Assembly (NCBI GenBank): GCA_934249215.1
Contig: CAKQKN010000031.1
Location: 1-18,913 of the forward strand
Reading direction: 5' to 3'
DNA length: 18,913 bases
Origin: an uncultured Clostridia bacterium
GTDB lineage: Bacteria; Bacillota; Clostridia; Christensenellales; Borkfalkiaceae
In this document: one piece after another, positions 12,037-18,913 of the stretch
How positions within the stretch are numbered: position 1 is the first letter of the stretch
Layout: every line of letters starts with the position of its first letter
Made by a program: the position numbers and the translations under genes
Notes under the pieces: generated by a model
What the model saw: the letters and a program-made list of their open reading frames with translations, nothing else
The model's database searches: none
Told to the model about the DNA's origin: nothing

Positions 12037-13461
12037 TTAAACGATGAAGTCGGTGCGTTTTTTGGGCGCGTTTTCGAGTTCTTCGCGTTTTGCTTCGTAG
12101 CCTTTTCTGCCGAGGAGCGCGTAAGTCGCGTTCTTGCCGTTTTCGACGCCCGGCTGATTGTACGTGTCGATTTCGAGCATTTCGCCGGTGAACGCCGTTT
12201 CCATCTGGAAGAAATACATAAGTTCGCCGAGCGTGAAGGCGTTTACTTCGGGAAGAATTATCGTGCGGTTTAGTTTGCCTTTCGAAGTGAGAGCGTATTC
12301 GGTAGCCTTTCTTTCGGCGGTGATGAGCTCGTTCATCGTGTGACCGCAGAGGAAGTTGACGTCGGGAATATCTTCGCAACCGTCGCTTATGACCTGCTCG
12401 CCCCTGTAATTTTCGACGGCAAGGAAGGTTACGACCTTGTCGGACGGACCCTCGGTGTAAAGCTGAACCTGACTATGCTGATCGGTTACGCCGAGCGACT
12501 TGACGGGCGTCTGACCGACGTTGACTTTTTCGCCGTTCAAGTTGACTTCTTTACCGAGGCTTTCGCCCCAAAGCTGGCAGTACCAGTCAGCCATATATTT
12601 AAGGCTGTCGGCATACGGCATCATGACCGAGATATTCTTGCCGTTCTTCATCGAAAGATAGGAAAGCAGCGCGCCGACCATTGCGGGGTTGTTCGCGTAG
12701 TTTTTGCTCATGCAAAGCTTATCCATATATTTCGCGCCGTCGAGCATTGCTTTTATGTCGATTCCGAGAACCGCGGCGGGCAAAAGTCCTACCGGGCAAA
12801 GTTCGGAAAATCTTCCGCCCACTCCGTCGGGAATATAGAACGTTTTAAGACCTTCGGCTTTCGCGATCTTGATAAGGTTGCCCTTTGCCGCGGACGTGGT
12901 GGCGATCATATGATCTTTCGCCTTGTCGCCGAGCCGATCTTTGAGCATTTTCATGATGATGAGATACTGCGTCATCGTTTCACTCGTCGAACCGCTCTTC
13001 GTGATTACGTTGAAGATGGTTTTTTCGGGATCGATTACGTCGAACAGCGCGAGCATTCTCTCGGGATCGACGTTATCTTCGACGAAGAACTTCGGCGCTT
13101 TGCGCTTGGACTTCGGAAGATCGTTGTGATGCAGATGGCAAAGCGCCTGAAACGCGGCGATCGGACCGAGCGCGCTTCCGCCGATTCCGAGTACCACGAA
13201 ATATTCGCAATTTTTGCGGACTTCTTTTGCCGTCGCGAGAATGTCGTCCACGATTTCAGACTGGTTATAAGGAAGTTCCGTCCAGCCCATCATGTTCTTT
13301 CCTCTGCCTTCTTTGACGCGATCGTACGCTTTTTTGCAAAGTTTTTTGTTGTTTTCAAGCTCGTTTTCTTCGAATCCGTCGTCGCCGACGAAAGGCTTCA
13401 TCATATTGTTGAAGTCGAGTTTTAAACGCATTTTTTCACGTGTTTCGTTGTTTATTCTCAT
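12037..13461 (-). CDS. pgi: Glucose-6-phosphate isomerase
   Basis: Pgi interconverts glucose 6-phosphate and fructose 6-phosphate in glycolysis and gluconeogenesis. Among its 474 residues are LGIGGSALG (91-99), the phosphate-binding loop TKSGSTSET (154-162), the family signature GGRFSELCPVGLLPA (215-229), the catalytic glutamate in WGESLGK (Glu300), TDQHSQ (His329) and the C-terminal lysine in QPGVENGKNAT (Lys443). GGGAG lies 8 bases before the ATG at 13461, which supports this start over an in-frame ATG ten codons later. It follows the TIM-barrel gene by 14 bases, so the two are translated from one message. The length and motifs suit the bacterial Firmicute-type enzyme; nothing is missing. 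Confidence 0.97.
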   Translation of the reverse strand: MRINNETREKMRLKLDFNNMMKPFVGDDGFEENELENNKKLCKKAYDRVKEGRGKNMMGWTELPYNQSEIVDDILATAKEVRKNCEYFVVLGIGGSALGPIAAFQALCHLHHNDLPKSKRKAPKFFVEDNVDPERMLALFDVIDPEKTIFNVITKSGSTSETMTQYLIIMKMLKDRLGDKAKDHMIATTSAAKGNLIKIAKAEGLKTFYIPDGVGGRFSELCPVGLLPAAVLGIDIKAMLDGAKYMDKLCMSKNYANNPAMVGALLSYLSMKNGKNISVMMPYADSLKYMADWYCQLWGESLGKEVNLNGEKVNVGQTPVKSLGVTDQHSQVQLYTEGPSDKVVTFLAVENYRGEQVISDGCEDIPDVNFLCGHTMNELITAERKATEYALTSKGKLNRTIILPEVNAFTLGELMYFFQMETAFTGEMLEIDTYNQPGVENGKNATYALLGRKGYEAKREELENAPKKRTDFIV

Positions 13462-13475
13462 ATGAGATTCTCCCG

Positions 13476-14270
13476 TTAAAAAATTTTCTCTTTTATTTCT
13501 CGCAAATAATCGAGCGAGCCTTTCAGCTCGTCGATCGTTTGAAAATTATCCTTGTAAACCTCGACAAGACAGTCGCCCTTAAATCCGTTGTAACGGAGCA
13601 TTCGGAACAACTCTTCGAAATCGAATCTGCCGTTTTTCGTCGGAAGCGCGGTGCGCCCGTTTTCGTCCACGTCGGACAAATGCACCGTGCGGAGCGACCC
13701 GCCCATTTCTTCCATATATACTTTGTAGTCGAAGCCGCTCACCCGCGCTTGCTTTACGTCAAGACACGAGCATAAATCTTTGCAATAACGGCTGACTTCG
13801 GCGAAAAATCCCGGTTTGTTAAAGTATGCCCACTCCACGTTTTCGAGGCACAGATCGACGCCGTGTTTTTTCGACATCGCACAGAGCACGGTGAAATATT
13901 CGCCGATTTTGTCGTAATTTTCGTATTTTACGTCCTTTTTGAACCGCGCTTTTCCGTGCAACGTATAAGCCGTCGCACCGAGAATTTCAGCGGATTTTAA
14001 GCATTTTTCAAAAATTTCGAGCGCGTCGTTGCGGGTTCTTTCGCAGTCGGAAAAAAGCTGCGGCTCGAAATGAGTGTTGAGCGTATGTATCGAGTGAACG
14101 CGAAGGCTTCCCTTCCTTTCGGCGAGAAGTTTCGCAAAACTCTCTTCATATTCGCAATAGGTTTCCAAAAAGACCTCGACGACGCGAGCGTCTGTTTCGT
14201 CAAGAATCGGCAGAGCGTCTTCGTTGTAGTACCTTCCGAAAAGGCTCGCCGTCGAAATACCGATTTCCAT
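13476..14270 (-). CDS. Xylose isomerase-like TIM-barrel protein (AP endonuclease 2 superfamily)
   Basis: The 264-residue product is a sugar phosphate isomerase/epimerase-type TIM barrel (AP_endonuc_2). Candidate metal ligands lie at the ends of successive strands: His62 (VHSIHTLN), His105 (TLHGKA), Glu143 (LCLENVEWAY), Asp171 with Lys174 (CLDVKQAR), His197 (TVHLSD) and Glu237 (CLVEVYKD). This pattern fits divalent-metal sugar isomerases or epimerases, but also endonuclease IV relatives and other lyases; the substrate is unknown. It begins without a clear ribosome binding site. Pgi follows after 14 bases, which makes a carbohydrate role likely by context. A perfect 11-bp palindrome, ATTACAGTAAT (14281-14291), lies just upstream of the start and could be an operator. 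Confidence 0.85.
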   Translation of the reverse strand: MEIGISTASLFGRYYNEDALPILDETDARVVEVFLETYCEYEESFAKLLAERKGSLRVHSIHTLNTHFEPQLFSDCERTRNDALEIFEKCLKSAEILGATAYTLHGKARFKKDVKYENYDKIGEYFTVLCAMSKKHGVDLCLENVEWAYFNKPGFFAEVSRYCKDLCSCLDVKQARVSGFDYKVYMEEMGGSLRTVHLSDVDENGRTALPTKNGRFDFEELFRMLRYNGFKGDCLVEVYKDNFQTIDELKGSLDYLREIKEKIF

Positions 14271-14355
14271 TTTGCAGTCGATTACAGTAATGTTAAAGTA
14301 AGTCGTTTGCGGTGCGCGCTAAATCTTGTTCGAATCGCCATGGCGCACCTGATTA

Positions 14356-14378
14356 TCGCGCCGCAAAAAGCGGCGCGA
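14356..14378. other. Perfect 9-bp GC-rich hairpin after hpf
   Basis: TCGCGCCGC (14356-14364) pairs exactly with GCGGCGCGA (14370-14378) around AAAAA. On the reverse strand it lies about 90 bases after the hpf stop; it lacks a following T-run, so termination would be weak. Together with the candidate promoter at 14428-14457, it is the main content of the 14271-14469 gap. Confidence 0.7.
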
Positions 14379-14427
14379 CCGTCGTGCGTATTAAAGGCGA
14401 AAAGGAAATAAGTCAGCTTATAAGGCG

Positions 14428-14457
14428 ATTATCCCCTGTTTCGCCGCCAAAATTCAA
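14428..14457 (-). promoter_or_regulatory. Candidate promoter for the TIM-barrel-pgi pair
   Basis: On the reverse strand TTGAAT (14452-14457) and GATAAT (14428-14433) are 18 bases apart. The spacing and -10 box are acceptable but not consensus. Transcripts from here would cross the hairpin at 14356-14378 before reaching the ATG at 14270. Confidence 0.35.
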
Positions 14458-14469
14458 ATTTATATCCGA

Positions 14470-14988
14470 TTAAACGATCGGGTCGATAAGCCCCATATCG
14501 CCGTCGTCGCGGAGATAGAGAACCTTGACCTTTCCGGACTTTTTATCGAGAAATACGTAAAAATCGTGTCCCAGAAGTTCGAACTCTTCCATCGCTTCGT
14601 CGATATCCATAGGCGCGAGATTGAACTGTTTGGTCTTGACGAGTTTTGCGGGCTCGAGTTCGATTTCGGAAAATTCCTGATCGCCGAGCGAGCCGCTGCG
14701 AAGAGATTTTTCGAGTTTCGAGCGGTGTTTATAAATCTGTCTTTCGAGTTTGGGTACCACGAGATCTATGCCGTCGTAGAAATTATCGGCGTATGCCTGA
14801 GCGCGCAGAAGATTGTTTCTGTAGTTGACCTCAAGCTCGATTTTGCAGGTCTTGTTTTCTTTTTTGAGATATACCTTACATTTTCCGTCATCTTCGAAAT
14901 ACTTGTCGAATTTGGAAACTTTCTTTTCGATTACGGAACTGATTTTCTCGTTGACCTGATAATTCTTTGCAATAATTTCGATTTTCAT
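14470..14988 (-). CDS. hpf: Ribosome hibernation promoting factor, long form
   Basis: Long HPF pairs ribosomes into inactive 100S dimers in stationary phase or stress. The 172 residues show both parts. The N-terminal domain (about 1-100, beta-alpha-beta-beta-beta-alpha, with KIEIIAKNYQVNEKI and the NNLLRAQAYADNFYDGID stretch) binds the decoding center. A linker follows, then the C-terminal dimerization domain (about 118-172) with DEAMEEFELLGHDFYVFLDK. GGAGG stands 7 bases before the ATG. It lies only 13 bases after the clpC stop, so it is the last gene of the mcsA-mcsB-clpC-hpf series and is expected to follow stress induction. Sequence and length are typical for Bacillota. Confidence 0.95.
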   Translation of the reverse strand: MKIEIIAKNYQVNEKISSVIEKKVSKFDKYFEDDGKCKVYLKKENKTCKIELEVNYRNNLLRAQAYADNFYDGIDLVVPKLERQIYKHRSKLEKSLRSGSLGDQEFSEIELEPAKLVKTKQFNLAPMDIDEAMEEFELLGHDFYVFLDKKSGKVKVLYLRDDGDMGLIDPIV

Positions 14989-15001
14989 AAGTTAGCCTCC
15001 G

Positions 15002-17563
15002 TTAAATGATTATATATCCGATCGTGCCGTCCTTGGCGTAAAGCTTGACGATATCCCCGTCGGTAATCCGCCCCGCGATGATCTCTTCGGATAGCATGTC
15101 CTCAACGAGATTGGTTATCGCGCGTCTGAGCGGTCTTGCGCCGTATTCGGGGTCGTATCCCGCGTCAAGAATTGCCCGATCTACCGATTCGTCGGTGATG
15201 AGTTCGATCTGCCTTGCGGCAAGCCGTTTTTTGAGCGAAGCGAGAAGTAATTCGACGATTTTTCCGCATTCTTCTTCGGTTAATTTGCGGAAAGGAACTA
15301 TCTCGTCAACGCGGTTCAAAAATTCCGGTCTGAACTGCTTAAGCAAGGCTTTTTTCACCCGTTCGTCCAAAAGTCCGTCGCCAATATCGCCGTCGTTTTC
15401 CGGCGATAAGTCAAGACATTCTTTTGCACCGACGTTCGACGTCATGATGATTATCGTATTTTTGAAGTCGACGACGCGGCCTTTGCTGTCCGTAAGTCTG
15501 CCGTCGTCGAGTATTTGTAAGAAAATATTGAATATGTCGGGGTGAGCCTTTTCGATCTCGTCGAAAAGGATTACCGAGTACGGTTTGCACCTGACCTTGC
15601 CCGTCAGTTGCCCCTCTTCTTCGTAGCCGACGTACCCGGGAGCAACGCCGATGAGTTTGCTTAAATCGTGCTTTTCGGGATATTCGCTCATGTCGATTCT
15701 TATAACGGCGCGCTCGTCGCCGAATATCGCTTCGGCAAGCGCTTTGGCAAGTTCCGTTTTGCCGACGCCCGTGGGACCGACGAAAATAAACGAACCGTTC
15801 GGGCGTTTGGGATCTTTGAGATCCGCCCTCGCCCTTTTTAACGCTCTTGCGACCGAGCCGACCGCACGCTCCTGACCGATAACGCGTTTTCCGAGTTCGG
15901 TTTCGAGATTGAGCAGTTTTTCGGTTTCTTCTTTCGTGATGCTCGTAAGCGGGATATCCGTTATCGCGCTGACGGTCGCGGCGACGTCCTCTTTGTCGAC
16001 CGACGGCCATTCGCCGTTTGCACGGGCGCGGGCGTCCGCCCTCAGTTTGTTCGCCTCGGCGTTTTTCGCTTTGAGTTCTTTTTCGGTTTCGGCAAGTTTT
16101 GATAAGTCGCCTATGCTTTTAAGAAAATCGCTTTGCGATTTGAGCATCGAGATCCATTTTTCGACGTCGCGAAGCCGTGACGAGCAGTTCGCGAAGTCTA
16201 TCTTCACCCGGGCGGAAGCCTCGTCGATTACGTCGATCGCTTTGTCGGGCAGATTTCTGTCGGTTATATAACGGTCGGAAAGGTTTACCGCCGCGTCGAT
16301 TGCGGCGTCGCTTATTCTGACCTTGTGGTGTTCTTCGAATTTGGAACGAAGCCCGCGAAGTATCGCTTTTGCGGCTTCGGGTGACGGCGGATCGACCATG
16401 ATCTGCTGAAAACGACGGTTGAGCGCGGGATCTTTTTCGATATACCGTCTGTATTCGTCGATCGTTGTCGCGCCGATTATTTCGAGTTCGCCGCGAGCAA
16501 GCGCGGGTTTGAGCATTTCCGCAACGTCCATTCCCGAGCCTTCTTTTGATCCTCCGGTTCCGACGATATTATGTATCTCGTCGATGAAAAGTATAACGTT
16601 TTCGCTCTTTTTGACCGCTTCGAGCGCCTTTTTGAACCGCTCCTCGAACTCGCCGCGATATTTCGCGCCCGCGATGAGATCGGATATGTCGAGAGAGAAA
16701 ATCTCTTTTTCGGCAAGACATTCCGGGACGTCGCCGCGAACGATCGCTTGGGCAAGACCTTCGACGACGGCACTCTTTCCGACGCCCGCCTCGCCGACGA
16801 GCACGGGGCTGTTTTTCGTCCTTCTCGACAATGCGGTGATGACGCGCGCTATCACGTCGTCACGCCCGATTACGGGATCGAGTTTGCCTTGCCTTGCCAT
16901 TTCGGTAAGACTCACGCCGAAATCGTCGAGCCAGCAGAGCGGATCGTCGTCGTTCGGGCGTTTCTCGTCCGCTTCGGAATCGGCGGGCTTGTCCGCTTTT
17001 TCTTCGCACTCAAGGTCGCCCGAAAGATCGTCGCGAGAAGGCGTTTCGGGCGTTTTTTTCCTTTGATCGGGCTTGTTTGCCGACGCTTTTTTCGATTGAA
17101 CGTATTCGTTTATGAGTTTTTTCCCCGTTCCCGCGGGAACACGGAGAAAAGCGCAAAGTCTGTCGGCGGCGCGGCTCAGCGGAACGCCCAACGAGCGCAG
17201 CATTTCGCACGCTACGAGTCCTTCAGCCGACAAAAGCACGAGCAGAATGTGTTCCGTGCCGACGTAACCGGCTTTCAGATCGTCCGCAAGTTGCAGACCG
17301 ACGCTTAAGACCATCGACTTGTTCGGAGAAAACTCCGGGCGGCCGTTGAAATTGCCCGGGCGCAACCGTCTTGCGAGCGCTTTGTCGAAAGCGTCGAAAT
17401 TCACGCCGTATTCTTTGAGAAACGCCGAGGAAAAACTCCTTTCCCGCCGCAGAATGCCGGCGAGAAGTTCCTCGCTTCCTATGTACGGCAATCTGAATTT
17501 TTTCGATATGGATGAAGCGTATTTGACCGCTTCGCTTAAATTCGGAGTAAAATTATCGTTCAT
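15002..17563 (-). CDS. clpC: ClpC-type AAA+ unfoldase, no canonical ClpP-docking tripeptide
   Basis: The 853-residue protein is a Hsp100/ClpC unfoldase. The N domain (1-145) has two Clp_N repeats. A charged linker follows (about 155-207, Lys/Asp/Glu-rich). The first ATPase module has Walker A GEAGVGKS (257-264) and Walker B VILFIDEIH (323-331). A short middle domain (about 462-515) is ClpC-like, far shorter than the ClpB coiled coil. The second module has GPTGVGKT (596-603), VILFDEIEK (664-672) and the arginine finger in RPEFLNR (745-751). GARPLRR (808-814) is normal. The ClpP-binding loop, which reads [VIL]GF between MTSNVGA (707-713) and the arginine finger in ClpC, instead reads ECLDLSPENDGDIGDG (715-730). 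ClpP partnership is therefore doubtful. The ribosome binding site is weak. It follows mcsB by 116 bases. Confidence 0.9.
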   Translation of the reverse strand: MNDNFTPNLSEAVKYASSISKKFRLPYIGSEELLAGILRRERSFSSAFLKEYGVNFDAFDKALARRLRPGNFNGRPEFSPNKSMVLSVGLQLADDLKAGYVGTEHILLVLLSAEGLVACEMLRSLGVPLSRAADRLCAFLRVPAGTGKKLINEYVQSKKASANKPDQRKKTPETPSRDDLSGDLECEEKADKPADSEADEKRPNDDDPLCWLDDFGVSLTEMARQGKLDPVIGRDDVIARVITALSRRTKNSPVLVGEAGVGKSAVVEGLAQAIVRGDVPECLAEKEIFSLDISDLIAGAKYRGEFEERFKKALEAVKKSENVILFIDEIHNIVGTGGSKEGSGMDVAEMLKPALARGELEIIGATTIDEYRRYIEKDPALNRRFQQIMVDPPSPEAAKAILRGLRSKFEEHHKVRISDAAIDAAVNLSDRYITDRNLPDKAIDVIDEASARVKIDFANCSSRLRDVEKWISMLKSQSDFLKSIGDLSKLAETEKELKAKNAEANKLRADARARANGEWPSVDKEDVAATVSAITDIPLTSITKEETEKLLNLETELGKRVIGQERAVGSVARALKRARADLKDPKRPNGSFIFVGPTGVGKTELAKALAEAIFGDERAVIRIDMSEYPEKHDLSKLIGVAPGYVGYEEEGQLTGKVRCKPYSVILFDEIEKAHPDIFNIFLQILDDGRLTDSKGRVVDFKNTIIIMTSNVGAKECLDLSPENDGDIGDGLLDERVKKALLKQFRPEFLNRVDEIVPFRKLTEEECGKIVELLLASLKKRLAARQIELITDESVDRAILDAGYDPEYGARPLRRAITNLVEDMLSEEIIAGRITDGDIVKLYAKDGTIGYIII

Positions 17564-17679
17564 AATAATCGCCGTAGATAAGTAGTTCTTTTTTATTTCT
17601 TAAATCCGTTATCACTTACGCCGCAGTCGTCCGTATAAGACCCGCCCGCTTTTATCGTCGGATTCGGTTGGCCGCTCAA

Positions 17680-18696
17680 TCAGTCGATCACGAGCGTTCC
17701 GAGTTTTTCGCGAATGAACTCCGCGCGCAAAACGTCGCGAACGGCGGGGCTGTTATCGGACATTCGCGCTTTGCACAGTTCGGAAAGATAACACGGTCTG
17801 GCGCAGACGAGAAGATCGTCGAGCGCTTCAACCGAGCGCACTTTGATGAACCCGAGCAGCACGCCGAGTTTTACGTCGGACAGCGCAGACGAAAATTCCG
17901 CATATGAAATCTTTCGGCAATAGAGCAAAGTTCCGAGCGAGCGGAAAATCACGTCCTCGATCGCAGTTTCGTCCGAGCGATAATATACGCGCTGTAGTTC
18001 GAGTTCTTCCGCCGCGACTTCCTCGACGAACGATTTTACGCTTTTGATTATACTGTTCTCGCTTTTGCCGAGGGTGACTTCGTTGCTTATCTGATAGAGA
18101 TAGCTGTCGCCGCCGCTACCCTCGCCGAAAGCGCCGCGAACGGTCAGATCGAGTTCGGCCGCTCTGTCTGTAAGCTCGTCTATTCGCCCGAGTTTCGTGT
18201 GACCGGGTAAGAAAGTCATCAGCGACGCGCGCATTCCCGTTCCGAGATTTGTGGGGCACGCCGTGACGTAACCAAGCCTTTCGTTTTTGCAGAAGTTGAG
18301 CGTGAGATTGAGCCAATCGTCGAGCCGAGCGAGCTTTGAGAACGCGCCCGCAAGATCGCTTCCGCGGACGAGATATTGCTCGCGCAAGTGGTCTTCTTCG
18401 TTGATCATTACGGAAAGATCGCCGCTTTCCGAATATGCGACGGCGCCGTATCTGCTTTTTAAAAGCGCTTCCGATATTATGTATCGCTCTTTCAGCGAAC
18501 CCGCAAAAGTCGGATCGGCGTCCGACATTTTCAGATATCTGAATTTGCCGAATTTTTCGAGCATCCGAAAAGATTTGTTGATGATTTCGGTTGCTTCGTT
18601 TTTATCTCTGAACGCGGACGGAAACCTATATCCTCGCAGATTGCGCGCGAAGCGTACGCGCGACGATACGACGATGCCCGTTAGCGAATCATTCAT
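17680..18696 (-). CDS. mcsB: Protein arginine kinase McsB
   Basis: McsB phosphorylates arginines on damaged proteins and regulators so that ClpC can recognise them. The 338-residue protein is an ATP:guanido phosphotransferase: SSRVRFARNL (11-20) and NEEDH (99-103) bind nucleotide and substrate, TACPTNLGTGMR (145-156) is the catalytic core, and YLYQISNEVTLG (199-210) follows. RDVLRA (320-325) matches the RDxxRA motif of the phospho-arginine allosteric site described for McsB, so auto-regulation appears kept. The start overlaps the end of the mcsA-like frame by 8 bases, implying translational coupling, and AGGTAGGA is the ribosome binding site. The gene ends 116 bases before clpC; that gap holds no clear terminator. 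Confidence 0.95.
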   Translation of the reverse strand: MNDSLTGIVVSSRVRFARNLRGYRFPSAFRDKNEATEIINKSFRMLEKFGKFRYLKMSDADPTFAGSLKERYIISEALLKSRYGAVAYSESGDLSVMINEEDHLREQYLVRGSDLAGAFSKLARLDDWLNLTLNFCKNERLGYVTACPTNLGTGMRASLMTFLPGHTKLGRIDELTDRAAELDLTVRGAFGEGSGGDSYLYQISNEVTLGKSENSIIKSVKSFVEEVAAEELELQRVYYRSDETAIEDVIFRSLGTLLYCRKISYAEFSSALSDVKLGVLLGFIKVRSVEALDDLLVCARPCYLSELCKARMSDNSPAVRDVLRAEFIREKLGTLVID

Positions 18697-18832
18697 TTGG
18701 TCCTACCTTCTGAACGCTGCGGATTATCGGATCGAGTTCGTCCGCAAAACGTTCGTAACATTTTTCGCACCCGACGATCCACGTTTCCTTTATCTCGTCG
18801 AGCGTTCTGCCGCAATTTCTGCACCGCGGCAT
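18689..18832 (-). CDS. mcsA: McsA-like zinc-knuckle protein, C-terminal part (gene apparently broken)
   Basis: McsA is the zinc-binding activator of McsB. From the ATG at 18832 the frame gives 47 residues: PRCRNCGRTLDEIKETWIVG, then CEKCYERFADELDPIIRSV. CxxC pairs at Cys4/Cys7 and Cys22/Cys25, the T-x-x-E spacing and CYERF...L.PI match the second zinc-binding half of McsA. The usual N-terminal half (another CxxC pair) and a UVR coiled coil are absent from this frame. An alternative GTG start at 18839-18841 adds three residues. Directly upstream in the same frame, a TGA (18842-18844) and a TAA (18896-18898) interrupt sequence that reads LCLECYEKYDGI, another McsA-like zinc knuckle. So the gene looks split or decayed, although the edge of the window limits the view. 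It overlaps mcsB by 8 bases. Confidence 0.55.
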   Translation of the reverse strand: MPRCRNCGRTLDEIKETWIVGCEKCYERFADELDPIIRSVQKVGPNE

Positions 18833-18841
18833 TTCTTCCAC

Positions 18842-18895
18842 TCATATTCCGTCGTATTTTTCGTAACACTCGAGGCACAGACGGAGAACGGTCGT
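18842..18895 (-). pseudogene. Possible remnant of the N-terminal zinc knuckle of mcsA
   Basis: In the same frame as the mcsA C-terminal part, this 17-codon stretch reads TTVLRLCLECYEKYDGI, then TGA. It has a CxxCYEKY pattern close to CxxCYERF in the downstream half. No ATG, GTG or TTG begins it; an ACG follows GGGAGG by four bases. It is bracketed by a TAA at 18896-18898. A reading-frame break upstream is possible (the neighbouring frame reads EFREVKRP), but the window ends at 18913. Confidence 0.35.
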
Positions 18896-18913
18896 TTAAC
18901 CTCCCGAAATTCT

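Noticed and set aside
12340..13425. 361-codon + strand frame opposite pgi
   Set aside because: It is the mirror frame of a clearly functional pgi; high-TCG/GAA codon use on the - strand leaves few stops on the + strand.
17564..17679. Internal promoter between mcsB and clpC (TTGAGC-17-GATAAA on the - strand)
   Set aside because: Both boxes are weak, and the gap could equally be leader sequence within one operon transcript; not listed as a feature.

Overview
The window is a chromosomal segment of a Gram-positive, clostridia-like bacterium (Bacillota). The evidence is a housekeeping set typical of that group: an HPr-like protein, DUF4364 and TSCPD small proteins, a lon-engB pair, an mcsA-mcsB-clpC-hpf stress operon with long-form HPF, strong sigma-A style promoters (TTGACA/TATAAT with 17-bp spacers) and AGGAGG-type ribosome binding sites. 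Base composition is moderate by eye, with many TCG/GCG/GAA codons. I cannot place it to genus. Most of the window is ordinary housekeeping sequence.

Layout. 1-793 (-): a CPBP-family intramembrane protease, cut by the left edge. 794-1181: a divergent promoter region holding a 40-bp tandem duplication. 1182-2252 (+): three small genes (HPr-like protein without the catalytic His, DUF4364, TSCPD protein), followed by a perfect 20-bp palindrome. 2428-2502 (+): tRNA-Gln(CTG) with its own promoter and terminator. Just beyond it lies what looks like the last 23 codons of a tyrosine recombinase, a relic of an integrated element. 2705-4258 (-): a membrane protein (DUF2975-like) and an alpha/beta hydrolase fused to a DUF3781 domain. 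4482-7569 (-): engB and lon. 7785-8603 (+): a short-chain dehydrogenase. 8736-9908 (-): metK, divergent from a PflX-like radical SAM gene (10065-10931, +); their -35 boxes overlap. 10932-11258: a gap with two unrelated tandem duplications and one possible 44-residue ORF. 11259-11927 (+): ung. 12037-14270 (-): a TIM-barrel sugar isomerase-like gene and pgi. 14470-18832 (-): hpf, clpC, mcsB and a damaged-looking mcsA, read from right to left.

How the genes work together. The right third is a protein-quality and stress operon. McsB marks proteins with phospho-arginine, McsA is its zinc-binding partner, ClpC unfolds clients, and HPF silences ribosomes. Lon is a second AAA+ protease, and EngB assembles the large ribosomal subunit. 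Two departures stand out. The mcsA reading frame is interrupted, and ClpC lacks the [VIL]GF tripeptide that normally docks to ClpP. No complete new system is visible. The best leads are the hydrolase-DUF3781 fusion, the recombinase relic next to tRNA-Gln, the McsA/ClpC anomalies, and a hairpin that abuts the metK ribosome binding site.
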